From the NCBI RefSeq assembly GCF_021568795.1, contig NZ_JAKGUE010000010.1:1-64000 (forward strand): DNA of 64,000 nt, read 5' to 3'. This DNA comes from Dethiosulfovibrio faecalis (GTDB lineage Bacteria; Synergistota; Synergistia; Synergistales; Dethiosulfovibrionaceae). Below the pieces are notes generated by a model. That model made no database searches, was not told where the DNA came from, and saw only the letters and a list, made by a program, of their open reading frames with translations. Each line of letters opens with the position of its first letter. Position 1 is the first letter of the stretch. Of the stretch, positions 41,101 to 50,691 are shown piece by piece. Both the position numbers and the translations under genes were made by a program.

Positions 41101-41132
41101 AATCCGTTGTGCTGCCTTTGCACCACGGGGCA
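41059..41132 (-). tRNA. tRNA-Gln (UUG)
   Basis: 74 bases including an encoded CCA. The acceptor TGCCCCG pairs with CGGGGCA. The anticodon stem ACGGA/TCCGT holds a TTTTGGT loop with anticodon TTG. The T arm contains GGTTCGAATCC. Its 3' end faces the prophage integrase, the usual orientation for a tRNA attachment site. Confidence 0.95.
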
Positions 41133-41170
41133 AAAAACACATCGCAAGGGGTATTATAGGGTAGAAACGG

Positions 41171-42466
41171 CTAAATTTCCACCGTCTCTCTCATCTTCTC
41201 TATCTCCTCGATCAGAGGAGCCTCCACGTCGGACTTCAAATCGAGTTTTACAAGTCGACCATCTCTCACTACCTGGGAGGCTCCTACGAAAAGATGAACC
41301 GTATTTCCGTCTCTATCGTCCACCCTGAAATCGCATAGACGGCCCGGCCTGAGAGGTCCGATCTTTCTATCTCCGAAGGCAAAGGCCCCCTTCCCGATCT
41401 CATCGATCACGGGACGTGAGACAACCCCATCGTATCGATTCCTAAGGAAGGATCTCTCTTTCTCCAACGACAGATCGTCGTTGCTGGCCTCTCCATCGGT
41501 TCCGAGAAACAGGGGAATAGAGGAATCGACCAGGCCTGGAAGGTCGGGAAAACCGACTCCCACTCTATCGTTCATCCTGGGATTCAATACTGCGGAAAGC
41601 CCTCTATCGGCCATCAAGGCCCTCTCCGTTTCGTCCACCCAACAACAATCGGACACAATCATTTTATCCAGACCAGGGACCTTGCCGGAACTCACCAGAG
41701 AATCCAGGAACTCAACAGGACGACATCCGTAATTATTTAGAGATATGTCGACATCTCCCTTGTCCTCCGATAGGTGAAACTGAACGGGACGATCCAACTC
41801 GTAGCCGATACGAAGGGCGGTCACGATAGCGTCCTCGGTGGAACCGTGCATGCTGTGAATTGCCGGTGCGACCACGACATCGGATCCCTCAAGCTCCATA
41901 AGCTCCCTGAGAGATCTCTCTCCGTCCTCAACGGTCTCGTAATACCCCTCTTGGGACCTTCTCTTTCCCTCATAGGCACCCTTGGAAATAACATCGTAGG
42001 TCATCCTGCCGAAGATAAGCCTGATCCCGACGTCCCTTGCCGCCGCTATGACTTCTCTATCGTACAGGTTTCCCCTGCCGTTATGCAGGTAAAAGGAGGC
42101 CATGACCGTAGACGTACCATAAAGGGCCATTCTGGAAAAAGCCCTTCGGCATGCCAGTCGAACCTGCCTGGGCGTGAGAAAGGGACTGTAACGGTAGATG
42201 GTGTTACGACACCAGGTTCCCAGATCCCAGGTGGGATCGACCATATCGACATATATGGACTGTTCCGGATGAGAGTGAGCGTTGAACTGTCCCTGCCGAA
42301 TCACGGCATCGGACTGAAAGACCCTTACTGGCACCGACCCGGAAACGGTCAACTCTCCCCATCCTACCGCCTCTATCCTGTCTCCATTGGCCAATACGTA
42401 GCCACGATCGATACGTCCATCAAGCTCTAGAGAACCTACAAAAAGTCGTCTATTGTTCAAAATCAT
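41171..42466 (-). CDS. Amidohydrolase (ATZ/TRZ, SsnA-like)
   Basis: 431 aa from the ATG at 42466 (MILNNRRLFVG), which has GGAGATGGGGG upstream; longer frames start inside the Ppx gene. The TIM-barrel metal motifs are present: NAHSHPE (HxH), AIHSMHG, QFHLSEDKGD and LGTDGEASNDD. The family deaminates or hydrolyses purine-like or triazine-type substrates with one metal ion. The substrate cannot be told here. It is last in the leftward Ppk1-CHAD-Ppx run. Confidence 0.85.
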   Translation of the reverse strand: MILNNRRLFVGSLELDGRIDRGYVLANGDRIEAVGWGELTVSGSVPVRVFQSDAVIRQGQFNAHSHPEQSIYVDMVDPTWDLGTWCRNTIYRYSPFLTPRQVRLACRRAFSRMALYGTSTVMASFYLHNGRGNLYDREVIAAARDVGIRLIFGRMTYDVISKGAYEGKRRSQEGYYETVEDGERSLRELMELEGSDVVVAPAIHSMHGSTEDAIVTALRIGYELDRPVQFHLSEDKGDVDISLNNYGCRPVEFLDSLVSSGKVPGLDKMIVSDCCWVDETERALMADRGLSAVLNPRMNDRVGVGFPDLPGLVDSSIPLFLGTDGEASNDDLSLEKERSFLRNRYDGVVSRPVIDEIGKGAFAFGDRKIGPLRPGRLCDFRVDDRDGNTVHLFVGASQVVRDGRLVKLDLKSDVEAPLIEEIEKMRETVEI

Positions 42467-42495
42467 TCCCCCATCTCCATCAGAAGATAGGTACA

Positions 42496-44058
42496 TTATA
42501 CCGCTAGAAGGGAAAAAGTTCTCCCGAAAATTTTCTTGAAATCCGTCATATCCCTCTCGACGGCCCATCTCTCCAGTTCCCACTCCTCCGGTTCTCTCAG
42601 ACTCAAGGATAGACGAATCCTCTTGCCCTCGTTCTCAAATATGGCCCCTTCGATGATAGACCGATGGCTTCTGTCCATGCTCTCGGCCATCCTCAAAAAA
42701 ACGCCGCATTTTCTTACTACCGCGATTCCCCAGCCATCGAGACCGGAGATCATTGGGTCGCTTTTTTTGGGCCTCTTTCCTCTGTGGTAGTTGACCAAAG
42801 ACGACATAATCTGAAGCTCCATGTCGGTAAAACCCAGCAACTGCGCGTTTCTAACGATATATGCGCCGTGGTGATGGTGATCGCTGAAGGAAAGGAACAT
42901 GCCTATATCGTGCAGCAAGGAGGCATAATACAGGAGTTCCCTGGCACCGATCCCTAAATCGTGGAGCCCCAATTTCCCGGAACTGTCGAACAGATCCAAG
43001 GCTAGTTTGGAAATATGCCTTCCGTGTCGTTCGTCAAACCCACACGAGCGCCCCAATCGGAGTACACTCTCCTCCCTGATGGAAAGTCCCTCGATCAGAC
43101 CGTGTTTCACTAGATAATCCTCGAGCATGCCGTTTCTAAGGCTCCTGTCGGTCACGGTAACCCTGTCTAGGCTAAGCTCCTCCATAACGGTTTCCATGAT
43201 GGCCGCACCGGTTATTATTATGTCCTTTCTTCGGCTGGACACTCCCTTTACCTTTTCCCTCTCGTCGGCGGACATAGGACATAAAACTCGAGAAACCTTT
43301 CTCAACGCGTCCAGGGACAGCACAGGACCGTCCACGGGAACGTCTATCAAGTCGGGAAAAAGCCCGGAGGCGATTTCCTGTAAATGTCTGGCCGTTCCGG
43401 ACGACGCGAAGACTCTCTTGAACTGAGACGATCTTATGTGTTTGAGAGAACGGACTCCCCGCCCCCTTACGTAGCGCTTCATGTCCCTGTAGAGCTCTCT
43501 CGAGACAGGGCCAACATAGTCAGAGGGGAAAAAATCGTTGTAAAGCCTTATAGTTCCGGCCTTTAGGGAATCCAGAAAGGAAAAATCATTCTGCCCCCCC
43601 AGGATAAGCTCGGTGCTTCCTCCACCGATATCTATGAAGAGAGCTTCGTCATTACCCAGATGGTAGCCTCTGGCCACTCCCAGATGTATAAGTCTGGCCT
43701 CCTCCAGCCCTGATATAATTTTCAGATCGAGACCAGCTTCTTTTTTAACCCTGTTGATAAAGACATCGGCGTTTTCCGCGTCCCTCGTGGCCGAGGTGGC
43801 TACGGCCATAACGTCCGAGACTCCCAGGCTCCGGGCCAACTGAGTGAAACGGCTCAACACCAGGATCGCTCTGTCCATAGCATCTGAGGTCAACATATTC
43901 GTCTTGAACTCGCCCTCGCCGAGACGGACCGATTCTTTCTGGTCCGACAGCACGTGAAAGACTCCGTCGTTACGCAAAGAGACGACCAAGACCCTGGCGG
44001 AGTTTGTCCCTAGATCTATAAAAGCGGCTCTCCTGTCGCTTCCCTCTCCCGGCCCCAT
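42496..44058 (-). CDS. ppx: Exopolyphosphatase / pppGpp phosphohydrolase with HD domain (Ppx/GppA)
   Basis: 520 aa. The ASKHA ATPase core begins at AAFIDLGTNSARVLVVSL, with VMAVATSATRDAEN and FIDIGGGSTELILGG. The C-terminal part is an HD hydrolase-like domain (LLHDIGMFLSFSDHHHHGAY, VNYHRGKRPKK). It removes phosphates from polyphosphate ends and may act on pppGpp. AGGAGG precedes the ATG. It lies next to CHAD and Ppk1 in one operon. Confidence 0.9.
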   Translation of the reverse strand: MGPGEGSDRRAAFIDLGTNSARVLVVSLRNDGVFHVLSDQKESVRLGEGEFKTNMLTSDAMDRAILVLSRFTQLARSLGVSDVMAVATSATRDAENADVFINRVKKEAGLDLKIISGLEEARLIHLGVARGYHLGNDEALFIDIGGGSTELILGGQNDFSFLDSLKAGTIRLYNDFFPSDYVGPVSRELYRDMKRYVRGRGVRSLKHIRSSQFKRVFASSGTARHLQEIASGLFPDLIDVPVDGPVLSLDALRKVSRVLCPMSADEREKVKGVSSRRKDIIITGAAIMETVMEELSLDRVTVTDRSLRNGMLEDYLVKHGLIEGLSIREESVLRLGRSCGFDERHGRHISKLALDLFDSSGKLGLHDLGIGARELLYYASLLHDIGMFLSFSDHHHHGAYIVRNAQLLGFTDMELQIMSSLVNYHRGKRPKKSDPMISGLDGWGIAVVRKCGVFLRMAESMDRSHRSIIEGAIFENEGKRIRLSLSLREPEEWELERWAVERDMTDFKKIFGRTFSLLAV

Positions 44059-44073
44059 CGAACCACCTCCTCC

Positions 44074-45021
44074 TTAGATTTCGTCTCCTACCAAAACGTT
44101 CCAAAACCGGTCTTCCGAAAGTCCTTGCCACCATTCCATAAAAACGACCTTCTCGGAGGAAAAACGGTCTATCAACGAATTCCGAAAGGCGTTCACGTCC
44201 GATTCGATCTTGCGAAATCCCCTGACGTGGCCGAAATAAACCCTGGTCCTCTCCTTTTCCTCCTCCAAAAAGACCGGCAGCCACTCGATCCAGAGATCCA
44301 GATCGTGGATAAGCCCAAGTCTATCCTGCATCTCCTTCAGGATAGAGATGGACTTTTTGAAGCCTCCCCCTGTGGCAGGATCGTATATCTCCATGGTGTA
44401 GCGAAGTCTTTTGCCGTCTTTTCTCAGGCGATGCCAGGAATCTCGATTGTATCCGCTCCGCACGAAGGCATCGTGACCGACGACCCTCAACGTCCTGTCC
44501 TCCAGAGCCGAGTCTATCCACTCCCTGGGGAAATCGTCTTCGCTGCCGTCGTCCAGGTAGCTTTTACCCATCAAAGGCCTCAGGCGTTCGCTCACATCAT
44601 TCCAGAGGCTCCACCGAAGGGAACTTTCGGCTATACCCAGTAAAAAAGGATTCAAGGCCTCTCTCCTCTGCCTCAGTCTGAGAGAAAGCCTATCGCCCCC
44701 TACTGTTCCATCATAGCCGCATTTCCCCTGGTCGGATAGAAACTCCATCCTCACGTCCAGGTCCCTGGCCTCTCCCAAGCCTCTGCCGAGATCCCTGATT
44801 CTCCTTCTCCATCCCTTGATATCCGATTCGGAGAACAGACCGTCCATTAGCTCCAATACCGATCGAATCCTTCTGGTAGCCACCCTGGCCTTATGGAGCC
44901 ACTCTACATCGGCATCTCCTGATATAAGCTTTCCCGAGCTTTTCCTCAAAACCTCCATGTGGGTCAGCAGGATTCTGCCGCAGTACGAGTCGTGTCTCTC
45001 ACGCTCTTTCACGTCACTCAT
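44074..45021 (-). CDS. CHAD domain protein
   Basis: 315 aa. The helical CHAD domain is clear (EWLHKARVATRRIRSVLELM, HRLRKDGKRLRYTMEIYDP) with many conserved His, Lys and Arg that bind polyphosphate. CHAD proteins associate with polyphosphate granules. The ATG overlaps the end of ppk1, so it is coupled to it, and ppx follows. Confidence 0.9.
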   Translation of the reverse strand: MSDVKERERHDSYCGRILLTHMEVLRKSSGKLISGDADVEWLHKARVATRRIRSVLELMDGLFSESDIKGWRRRIRDLGRGLGEARDLDVRMEFLSDQGKCGYDGTVGGDRLSLRLRQRREALNPFLLGIAESSLRWSLWNDVSERLRPLMGKSYLDDGSEDDFPREWIDSALEDRTLRVVGHDAFVRSGYNRDSWHRLRKDGKRLRYTMEIYDPATGGGFKKSISILKEMQDRLGLIHDLDLWIEWLPVFLEEEKERTRVYFGHVRGFRKIESDVNAFRNSLIDRFSSEKVVFMEWWQGLSEDRFWNVLVGDEI

Positions 45022-47140
45022 CCTCCAAAACGGGATTCCAACCCTCTCGATGATCCATCATCCACCTCTGAGAATCGAAGGCATATCCCCCGTCCGAACA
45101 GGAAACCTTGACGTAACTTCCGTCGGGAAGGAGCTCCCAGGCGTTGGCCGTGTCCTCCAGATGTCTCATCAATAGATCGTCCACAAGAGATCGACGGAGA
45201 TTCGGATCCTCTATGGGCGTAAGAACCTCAACCCTTCTGTCCAGATTTCTGGGCATTACATCGGCACTTCCCATAAAAAGCTCGTCGTCCCCTCCGTTTC
45301 GGAAATAGAACATCCTAGCGTGTTCGAGAAACCGCCCCACCAGGGATGTAACCCTGATGTTCTCGCTGATACCGGGCAACCCGGGCCTAAGACAGCATAT
45401 CCCCCTCACCTGGAGATCCACCTTGACCCCTGCGATGGAGGCGTTGTAAAGGGCCCTGATGCTCTTAGGATCTACCAGTTGATTCATCTTAAAGGCGATA
45501 TACCCGTCTCCGTCGCTCTTCTGTCTCTCTATCTCCCTGTATATCCTGCTGATGATCCCCTTTCTGGTCGTCATAGGGGAGACCAGGATCTTCCTGTAAT
45601 CCTGCTGGTGGGAGAAGCCGGTCATGGCGTTGAAAAGCTCCGTGACATCGGCGCATATGGCAGAACGAGAGGTAAAAAAGCCCAGATCGGCGTATACCTT
45701 GGCGGTCCCAGGATTGTAGTTGCCCGTACCTATATGGACGTAACGACGAAGCCTGTTCTGTTCCCTTCTTATGACCAGACATAGCTTGGCGTGAATCTTA
45801 AAACCCAGCAGACCGTAGACGACGTGTACACCGGCGTCCTCAAGCGCTTTAGCCCACACTATGTTCTGCTCCTCGTCGAACCGGGCCTTTAGCTCCACAA
45901 CGACCGTCACCTGTTTACCGTTACGACGGGCCTCCATCAGAGCCGCCACGATAGGGGAGTTGGATCCGGTCCGATAGAGGGTCTGCTTTATCGCCAACAC
46001 GTTCGGGTCCGAAGCGGCACGCCTTATGAAATCCAGGACGGGGGAGAAGCTATCGTAGGGGTGATAGAATACCAAGTCCCTTTTCTTTATCTGAGGAAGT
46101 AACGGCTCCACTCCCGATAGAGGATAGGGAAGCCTAGGGCGAAAGGGCTCGTCCTTCAAGTCAGGCCTATCCAATCCGGCCAACTGCATTATACGGGACA
46201 TCCCCATCTGTCTCTTACATCGGAATATCTGCCACTTCTCGAGATGGAGCCGTCCCATCAGGAAATGGCGCATCTCCTTTGGCATATCGGAAGAGATCTC
46301 GAGCCTCACTACGTTGGCGAAATGACGTCGTTCGACCCCTTCCACCACGGCCTCCATGAGATCGCCTGCATCGTCCTCGGCGATCTCTATATCGGCGTTT
46401 CTGGTGATACGGAACAGATGGGCCTCCAAAACACGGTATCCGGGGAAAAGCGTGTCTATGTGGGCTTTTACCAGCTCCTCTATCCAGAGGGACTCTCCGC
46501 CGCTCCTGAACGTGAGCCCCAACTTACGGTAGACGGAGAACTCGCTGCCGGTAAGAACCGCGACGAATGGCTTAAAACTATCAGGGACCTTTACCCTGGC
46601 AAAGTGAATTGCCTCGCCGGGGTCCTGAAGCATAACAAGAAAATTAAGACTCAAATTGGAGATCTTGGGAAAGGGCCTTCCGGGATCTATGGCCATAGGG
46701 GTTATAACCGGGAAGATCTCCTTTATGAAGTACCTTCTCAGACCTTCTTTGACGTCCTCGGAGATCTCGGCGTAATTTTTTATCGGAATTCCCTTTTCCA
46801 GCAGCTCGGCCTTCAGATTATCCCAACAGCTGTCCGCCCGATCCAACAGATAGGATAGCCTGGAACGTATCGCCATCAGCTGATCAGCCGGGGACATCCC
46901 ATCCACCGAGAGCTCCTTGACCCCTTCTCTGTATTGCTGCACCAATCCGGACACTCGGACCATGAAAAACTCGTCCATATTGTTGTGAAAGATGGACAGA
47001 AACTTGACCCTTTCCAGAAGAGGGTTATCTCTGTCCATGGCCTCTACCAGGACCTTCTCATCGAAATCTATCCAGTTGAGCTCTCTGTTGATGTATAGAC
47101 CGGAATTGTGTAAATCGGGCAGATTTTTCGAATCGGACAT
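45014..47140 (-). CDS. ppk1: Polyphosphate kinase 1
   Basis: 708 aa, the usual length. The N-terminal domain has INRELNWIDFDEKVLVEAMD. The catalytic half has HPYDSFSPVLDFIRRAA, LAIKQTLYRTGSNSPIV, ELKARFDEEQNIVWAKALED and the catalytic-His region GFKIHAKLCLVIRRE. The C-terminus has GSADVMPRNLDRRVEVL. It makes polyphosphate from ATP. GGGAGGG lies before the ATG. It is divergent from the PPK2-type gene and first in the ppk1-CHAD-ppx run. Confidence 0.96.
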   Translation of the reverse strand: MSDSKNLPDLHNSGLYINRELNWIDFDEKVLVEAMDRDNPLLERVKFLSIFHNNMDEFFMVRVSGLVQQYREGVKELSVDGMSPADQLMAIRSRLSYLLDRADSCWDNLKAELLEKGIPIKNYAEISEDVKEGLRRYFIKEIFPVITPMAIDPGRPFPKISNLSLNFLVMLQDPGEAIHFARVKVPDSFKPFVAVLTGSEFSVYRKLGLTFRSGGESLWIEELVKAHIDTLFPGYRVLEAHLFRITRNADIEIAEDDAGDLMEAVVEGVERRHFANVVRLEISSDMPKEMRHFLMGRLHLEKWQIFRCKRQMGMSRIMQLAGLDRPDLKDEPFRPRLPYPLSGVEPLLPQIKKRDLVFYHPYDSFSPVLDFIRRAASDPNVLAIKQTLYRTGSNSPIVAALMEARRNGKQVTVVVELKARFDEEQNIVWAKALEDAGVHVVYGLLGFKIHAKLCLVIRREQNRLRRYVHIGTGNYNPGTAKVYADLGFFTSRSAICADVTELFNAMTGFSHQQDYRKILVSPMTTRKGIISRIYREIERQKSDGDGYIAFKMNQLVDPKSIRALYNASIAGVKVDLQVRGICCLRPGLPGISENIRVTSLVGRFLEHARMFYFRNGGDDELFMGSADVMPRNLDRRVEVLTPIEDPNLRRSLVDDLLMRHLEDTANAWELLPDGSYVKVSCSDGGYAFDSQRWMMDHREGWNPVLEDE

Positions 47141-47246
47141 GTGTACCCTCCCTCTCTCGTCAAAAGGACGATAAAAAAAGCTATAATGAAAATATCGCTA
47201 TAAATAGAACTAGGCGATCGAGCTCTCTGTGTCAAGAGCTGGGACC

Positions 47247-47275
47247 TTAAAACAGTCTACAGCCACATCGATAAT
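47247..47275 (+). promoter_or_regulatory. Candidate promoter of the PPK2-type gene
   Basis: TTAAAA (47247) and GATAAT (47270-47275) are 17 bases apart, 45 bases before the start codon. Match is moderate. The rest of the 180-base gap to ppk1 shows no gene. Confidence 0.4.
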
Positions 47276-47319
47276 CTCAGAGTTACAGAGAGGTAAAAAC
47301 GAAGGAGGTGCCCTGTATT

Positions 47320-48843
47320 ATGTTGGACAAAATGGATCTTTCCAGAAAGCTGAATAAAGAGGATTTCTCAGACACGAAAGACGACCTCACCAAGAGGCTG
47401 GGAGAGCTCCAGAGAAGACAGAGAGATGCCGATATCCCGGTAATGGTGGTTTTCGAGGGATGGGAGGGATCCGGCAAAGGGGCACTCATGAACGAACTCA
47501 TATTGCCCCTGGACCCTAGAGGCTTTTCTGTATATAACGTCACGGACACGATAGTATCCGATAGATTCTACCCCCCTATGTACCACTTCTGGAAGATGCA
47601 GCCTCCGGGAGGGAGGATGGCCATCTACAACCGCTCGTGGTACAGAGAGGCGATGGACTCGTGGCGGTTGAACGAAAAGGACAGATCGGAACTTATAGCA
47701 GAGAAAATGGAGGAGATAAGATCCTTCGAAAGCCAGATCGTAAACGGCGGAACCCTGCTGATAAAGCTGTTTCTCCATATAGACAGATCCGAACAGAAGA
47801 AAAGGCTTAAACGGCTGAAGAAAAACGATCTGGCCCAGGAGGTCCGGGACAAAGAGGGTCTCAACGCCTACAAAGACTACGACCAGATCATGCCTGTGAT
47901 GGAGACCATCATAAGAGAGAGTGACCGAGCCTACGCTCCATGGACGATAGTGGAGGCACATGACAGACGATTCGCTACGGCTAAGGTCCTGTCCACCGTA
48001 GCCCGGGCGCTAGAGGAGCACCTGAACAGGGAGAACCCCGTCCCCGTTCACCCAGAGCGGACCGAGGCCAGCGACCTGGAGGAGAAAATCGACACCCCGA
48101 CGGTTCTATCTAAGGTCGACCTCTCTCTGGACATCTCTAAAAAGGAATACTCTAAAAAACTCTCGTCCCTTCAAGAGAGGGTAAGAGAGATGGAATACGC
48201 CCTATATCGGGAAAGACGACCTATGATAGTGGCGTTCGAGGGATGGGACGCAGCGGGAAAAGGGGGCTGCATAAAGAGACTCACCCAGAAGATGGACCCC
48301 AGAGGCTATCAGGTAATACCGGTAGGCGCTCCCAACGACCTGGAGAAAAAACACCACTATCTATGGCGGTTTTGGGAGGCTTTTCCCAAAGCCGGTCACG
48401 TGGCCATATTCGATAGAACCTGGTACGGCAGGGTCCTGGTGGAGAGGATCGAGGGGTTCTGCTCCCCTATAGACTGGAAGAGGGCCTACAGCGAGATAAA
48501 CGAGATGGAGAAACAATGGCACGATTTCGGAGCGGTGATCGTGAAATTCTGGCTTCAGATAGACAAAGAGGAACAGCTGAATCGTTTCCAGGCGAGAGAA
48601 GAGGACGAGGACAAACAGTGGAAGATAACGGAAGAGGACTGGAGAAATAGGGAAAAATGGGATCAATACGAGAAAGCAGTAGAGGAGATGCTGTGGCGCA
48701 CCAGCACCACCTACGCCCCCTGGACTATCGTCGAGGCCAACTCGAAATTACACGCCAGGATAAAGGTCCTCCAGACCGTTCTCGACGCCGGACTAGAGAC
48801 ATTAGGACCGAAGGCCCTGTCGAAAAAGACAGAATCGAGATAA
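47320..48843 (+). CDS. Two-domain PPK2-type kinase (polyphosphate:AMP phosphotransferase-like)
   Basis: 507 aa from the ATG at 47320, which is nine bases after GGAGGTG; a GTG 12 bases earlier falls inside this site. It has two PPK2 domains with P-loops FEGWEGSGKGALM and FEGWDAAGKGGCIKRL. Lid residues NRSWYREAM and DRTWYGRVLVER follow the respective P-loops. Two-domain PPK2 proteins phosphorylate AMP from polyphosphate. It is divergent from ppk1, so synthesis and use of polyphosphate are side by side. Confidence 0.92.
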   Translation: MLDKMDLSRKLNKEDFSDTKDDLTKRLGELQRRQRDADIPVMVVFEGWEGSGKGALMNELILPLDPRGFSVYNVTDTIVSDRFYPPMYHFWKMQPPGGRMAIYNRSWYREAMDSWRLNEKDRSELIAEKMEEIRSFESQIVNGGTLLIKLFLHIDRSEQKKRLKRLKKNDLAQEVRDKEGLNAYKDYDQIMPVMETIIRESDRAYAPWTIVEAHDRRFATAKVLSTVARALEEHLNRENPVPVHPERTEASDLEEKIDTPTVLSKVDLSLDISKKEYSKKLSSLQERVREMEYALYRERRPMIVAFEGWDAAGKGGCIKRLTQKMDPRGYQVIPVGAPNDLEKKHHYLWRFWEAFPKAGHVAIFDRTWYGRVLVERIEGFCSPIDWKRAYSEINEMEKQWHDFGAVIVKFWLQIDKEEQLNRFQAREEDEDKQWKITEEDWRNREKWDQYEKAVEEMLWRTSTTYAPWTIVEANSKLHARIKVLQTVLDAGLETLGPKALSKKTESR

Positions 48844-48889
48844 CATCCATCCGAACCTCATCGAGGACAAGACAAAGGAGGTAACCCAG

Positions 48890-49477
48890 TTGAGAAAAAT
48901 GATCATATCCATAACCCTGCTGATATTCGTTCTGATAGCGACTTCCGCCCAGGCGGCGGAGTACTCGGCCACCATGGTCACGAAGAGTTCGGAAGGGACC
49001 TTCAAAGCCAAGATCTTCGTCAAGGGGAAATGGCACCGGCACGAACAACCGGAGGCGGTGATCCTTTTCGACGAGGAAACAGGCAAGACCTACTCCATAG
49101 TACCGGCAGAGAAAATCTACATCGAGATGGGAGAGGACGAGGAAAGCGAGGAGAGCCAATCGATTCTCAACTCCCCAGAGGATCTGAAAATGGAGGTAGG
49201 ACAGACCATGTCCGACGAGGACGGAAAGATAGAGAGGCTTCCATCGGAGACCGTCGGAAAGTATAGATGCGACGTATACAGACATACTCCCCAGGAGGAG
49301 GATTTCGGACCTTCCACCATATGGTTCTCACCCAAACTCAAGACCGCCGTCAAGGCCGTGTCGGAGACGCCTATGGGGACGATCACAATGGAATACGTCG
49401 ATATAAAGGAAGGACCTCAGGACGAAAAACTGTTTACTATACCCGAGGGTTACAGTAAAATGGAGCTCAATTTCTGA
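48890..49477 (+). CDS. Exported protein, DUF4412-like
   Basis: 195 aa from a TTG with AGGAGGT seven bases upstream; an ATG nine bases on is the other choice. A signal peptide (MIISITLLIFVLIATSAQAA) leads to a beta-rich domain with acidic loops (EMGEDEESEESQ) and YRCDVYRHTP, ending KLFTIPEGYSKMELNF, the pattern of DUF4412 periplasmic proteins. Role unknown. It follows the PPK2-type gene by 46 bases. Confidence 0.7.
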   Translation: MRKMIISITLLIFVLIATSAQAAEYSATMVTKSSEGTFKAKIFVKGKWHRHEQPEAVILFDEETGKTYSIVPAEKIYIEMGEDEESEESQSILNSPEDLKMEVGQTMSDEDGKIERLPSETVGKYRCDVYRHTPQEEDFGPSTIWFSPKLKTAVKAVSETPMGTITMEYVDIKEGPQDEKLFTIPEGYSKMELNF

Positions 49478-49486
49478 GATAACCGG

Positions 49487-49512
49487 ACCGGAGCCTAAGG
49501 CTCCGGTTTTTT
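49487..49512 (+). terminator. Rho-independent terminator after the exported-protein gene
   Basis: ACCGGAGCC, TAA, GGCTCCGGT followed by TTTTTT. It ends the PPK2-type plus exported-protein transcript. Confidence 0.85.
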
Positions 49513-49620
49513 ATCGAAGCATTTCAGACCAGGTACTATGAATAGGCGCTTTTTATCGTATAATGATAACTCCCTGCAGGCCAAGAGGTTAGAGACAAGA
49601 GTAAAAAAGGAGGAATCATC

Positions 49621-50646
49621 GTGGAGAGAAGAGAAGCCGCGATAGCTCATGTAAGTTACCATTTGCCGGAAAGAAGGCTGACGAACCGGGATCTGGTGGA
49701 GGAATTCGGTACCTGGACGGAACACAAGATAAAGAGCAAGACCGGCATAGACGAAAGGCCCATAGCCGGAGAAGACGAGACGGCGTCGGTCCTCGGGGCC
49801 GCCGCCGCGGAGAGGCTTTTCCAGGAATCGGGCATACCTAGGGAATCGGTGGACATGCTCCTTCTCTGCACCGAGACGCCGGATTACATAATGCCCTCCA
49901 CCGCCTGCATCGTCCACGATAAGCTGGGTCTAAGGAAGGACTGCGGCGCCCTGGATTACAACCTGGGATGCTCCGGCTACGTCTACGGACTCTACATGGC
50001 CTCGTCCATGGTCAAATCGGGTATGGCCGAAAAGGTGCTCCTTATCACCGGAGACGTCCTTACCAGATATGTCCATCCCGGAGACAAGAGCACCAGGACG
50101 ATCTTCGGAGACGGCTTTACTGCCACCCTGGTGTCCTCCGAACCGGAAAAAGTTCCCGGAACAATAGGCAGCTTCGTCCTCGGAACCGACGGAGCAGGAC
50201 ACGGCAACCTTATAATTCCAGCCGGAGGAACGGTCTCTCCCTGTTGCGAAGAGACCAAAGAGCTGCACACGAACCGATACGGAAACTCCAGGACCAAGGA
50301 AAACCTGTACATGAACGGACCGGAGGTTTTCGCCTTCGCTGTCAGGGAGGTTCCACCGGTGATAGAGAGGTGTCTCTCGGACAACGGGCTCACCATGGAA
50401 AAAATCGACTTATTCGTCTTCCATCAGGCGACCCAGATGATGTTGGAGAAACTGCGAGAGATAATGGAGATACCGGAGGAACGGTTCGTCGTGGACATGG
50501 AGGAGACGGGAAATACCGTCAGCTCGTCGATACCCCTAGCCTTGAAAAGAGCGCAGGATTCAGGGAGGTTGAAAAAAGGCGACACCGTCCTCGTCTGCGG
50601 TTTCGGAGTAGGCTACTCCTGGGGAGCCACGGTTATCCAAATGTAA
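49621..50646 (+). CDS. 3-oxoacyl-ACP synthase III-like enzyme (FabH family)
   Basis: 341 aa from a GTG with AGGAGG seven bases upstream. The triad is intact: C117 (YNLGCSGYVYG), H268 (FHQATQMM) and N298 (ETGNTVSSS). The closing GFGVGYSWGATVIQM is family-typical. It condenses acyl groups with malonyl-ACP. It stands alone, not beside other fab genes, so a special acyl starter or side pathway is possible. Confidence 0.88.
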   Translation: MERREAAIAHVSYHLPERRLTNRDLVEEFGTWTEHKIKSKTGIDERPIAGEDETASVLGAAAAERLFQESGIPRESVDMLLLCTETPDYIMPSTACIVHDKLGLRKDCGALDYNLGCSGYVYGLYMASSMVKSGMAEKVLLITGDVLTRYVHPGDKSTRTIFGDGFTATLVSSEPEKVPGTIGSFVLGTDGAGHGNLIIPAGGTVSPCCEETKELHTNRYGNSRTKENLYMNGPEVFAFAVREVPPVIERCLSDNGLTMEKIDLFVFHQATQMMLEKLREIMEIPEERFVVDMEETGNTVSSSIPLALKRAQDSGRLKKGDTVLVCGFGVGYSWGATVIQM

Positions 50647-50647
50647 C

Positions 50648-50691
50648 AGATAAACGAGGCGTGGTTCCTCGGAACCACGCCTCGTTTATCT
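50648..50691. terminator. Perfect 21-bp bidirectional terminator
   Basis: Arms 50648-50668 and 50671-50691 are perfectly complementary around a TC centre. It lies between convergent FabH-like and DUF1846 genes and even contains the DUF1846 stop codon. It likely ends both transcripts. Confidence 0.75.

Noticed and set aside
42466-42583. Extended N-terminus of the amidohydrolase
   Set aside because: The extra residues lie over the end of the Ppx gene and do not look like the family. A ribosome binding site supports the ATG at 42466.
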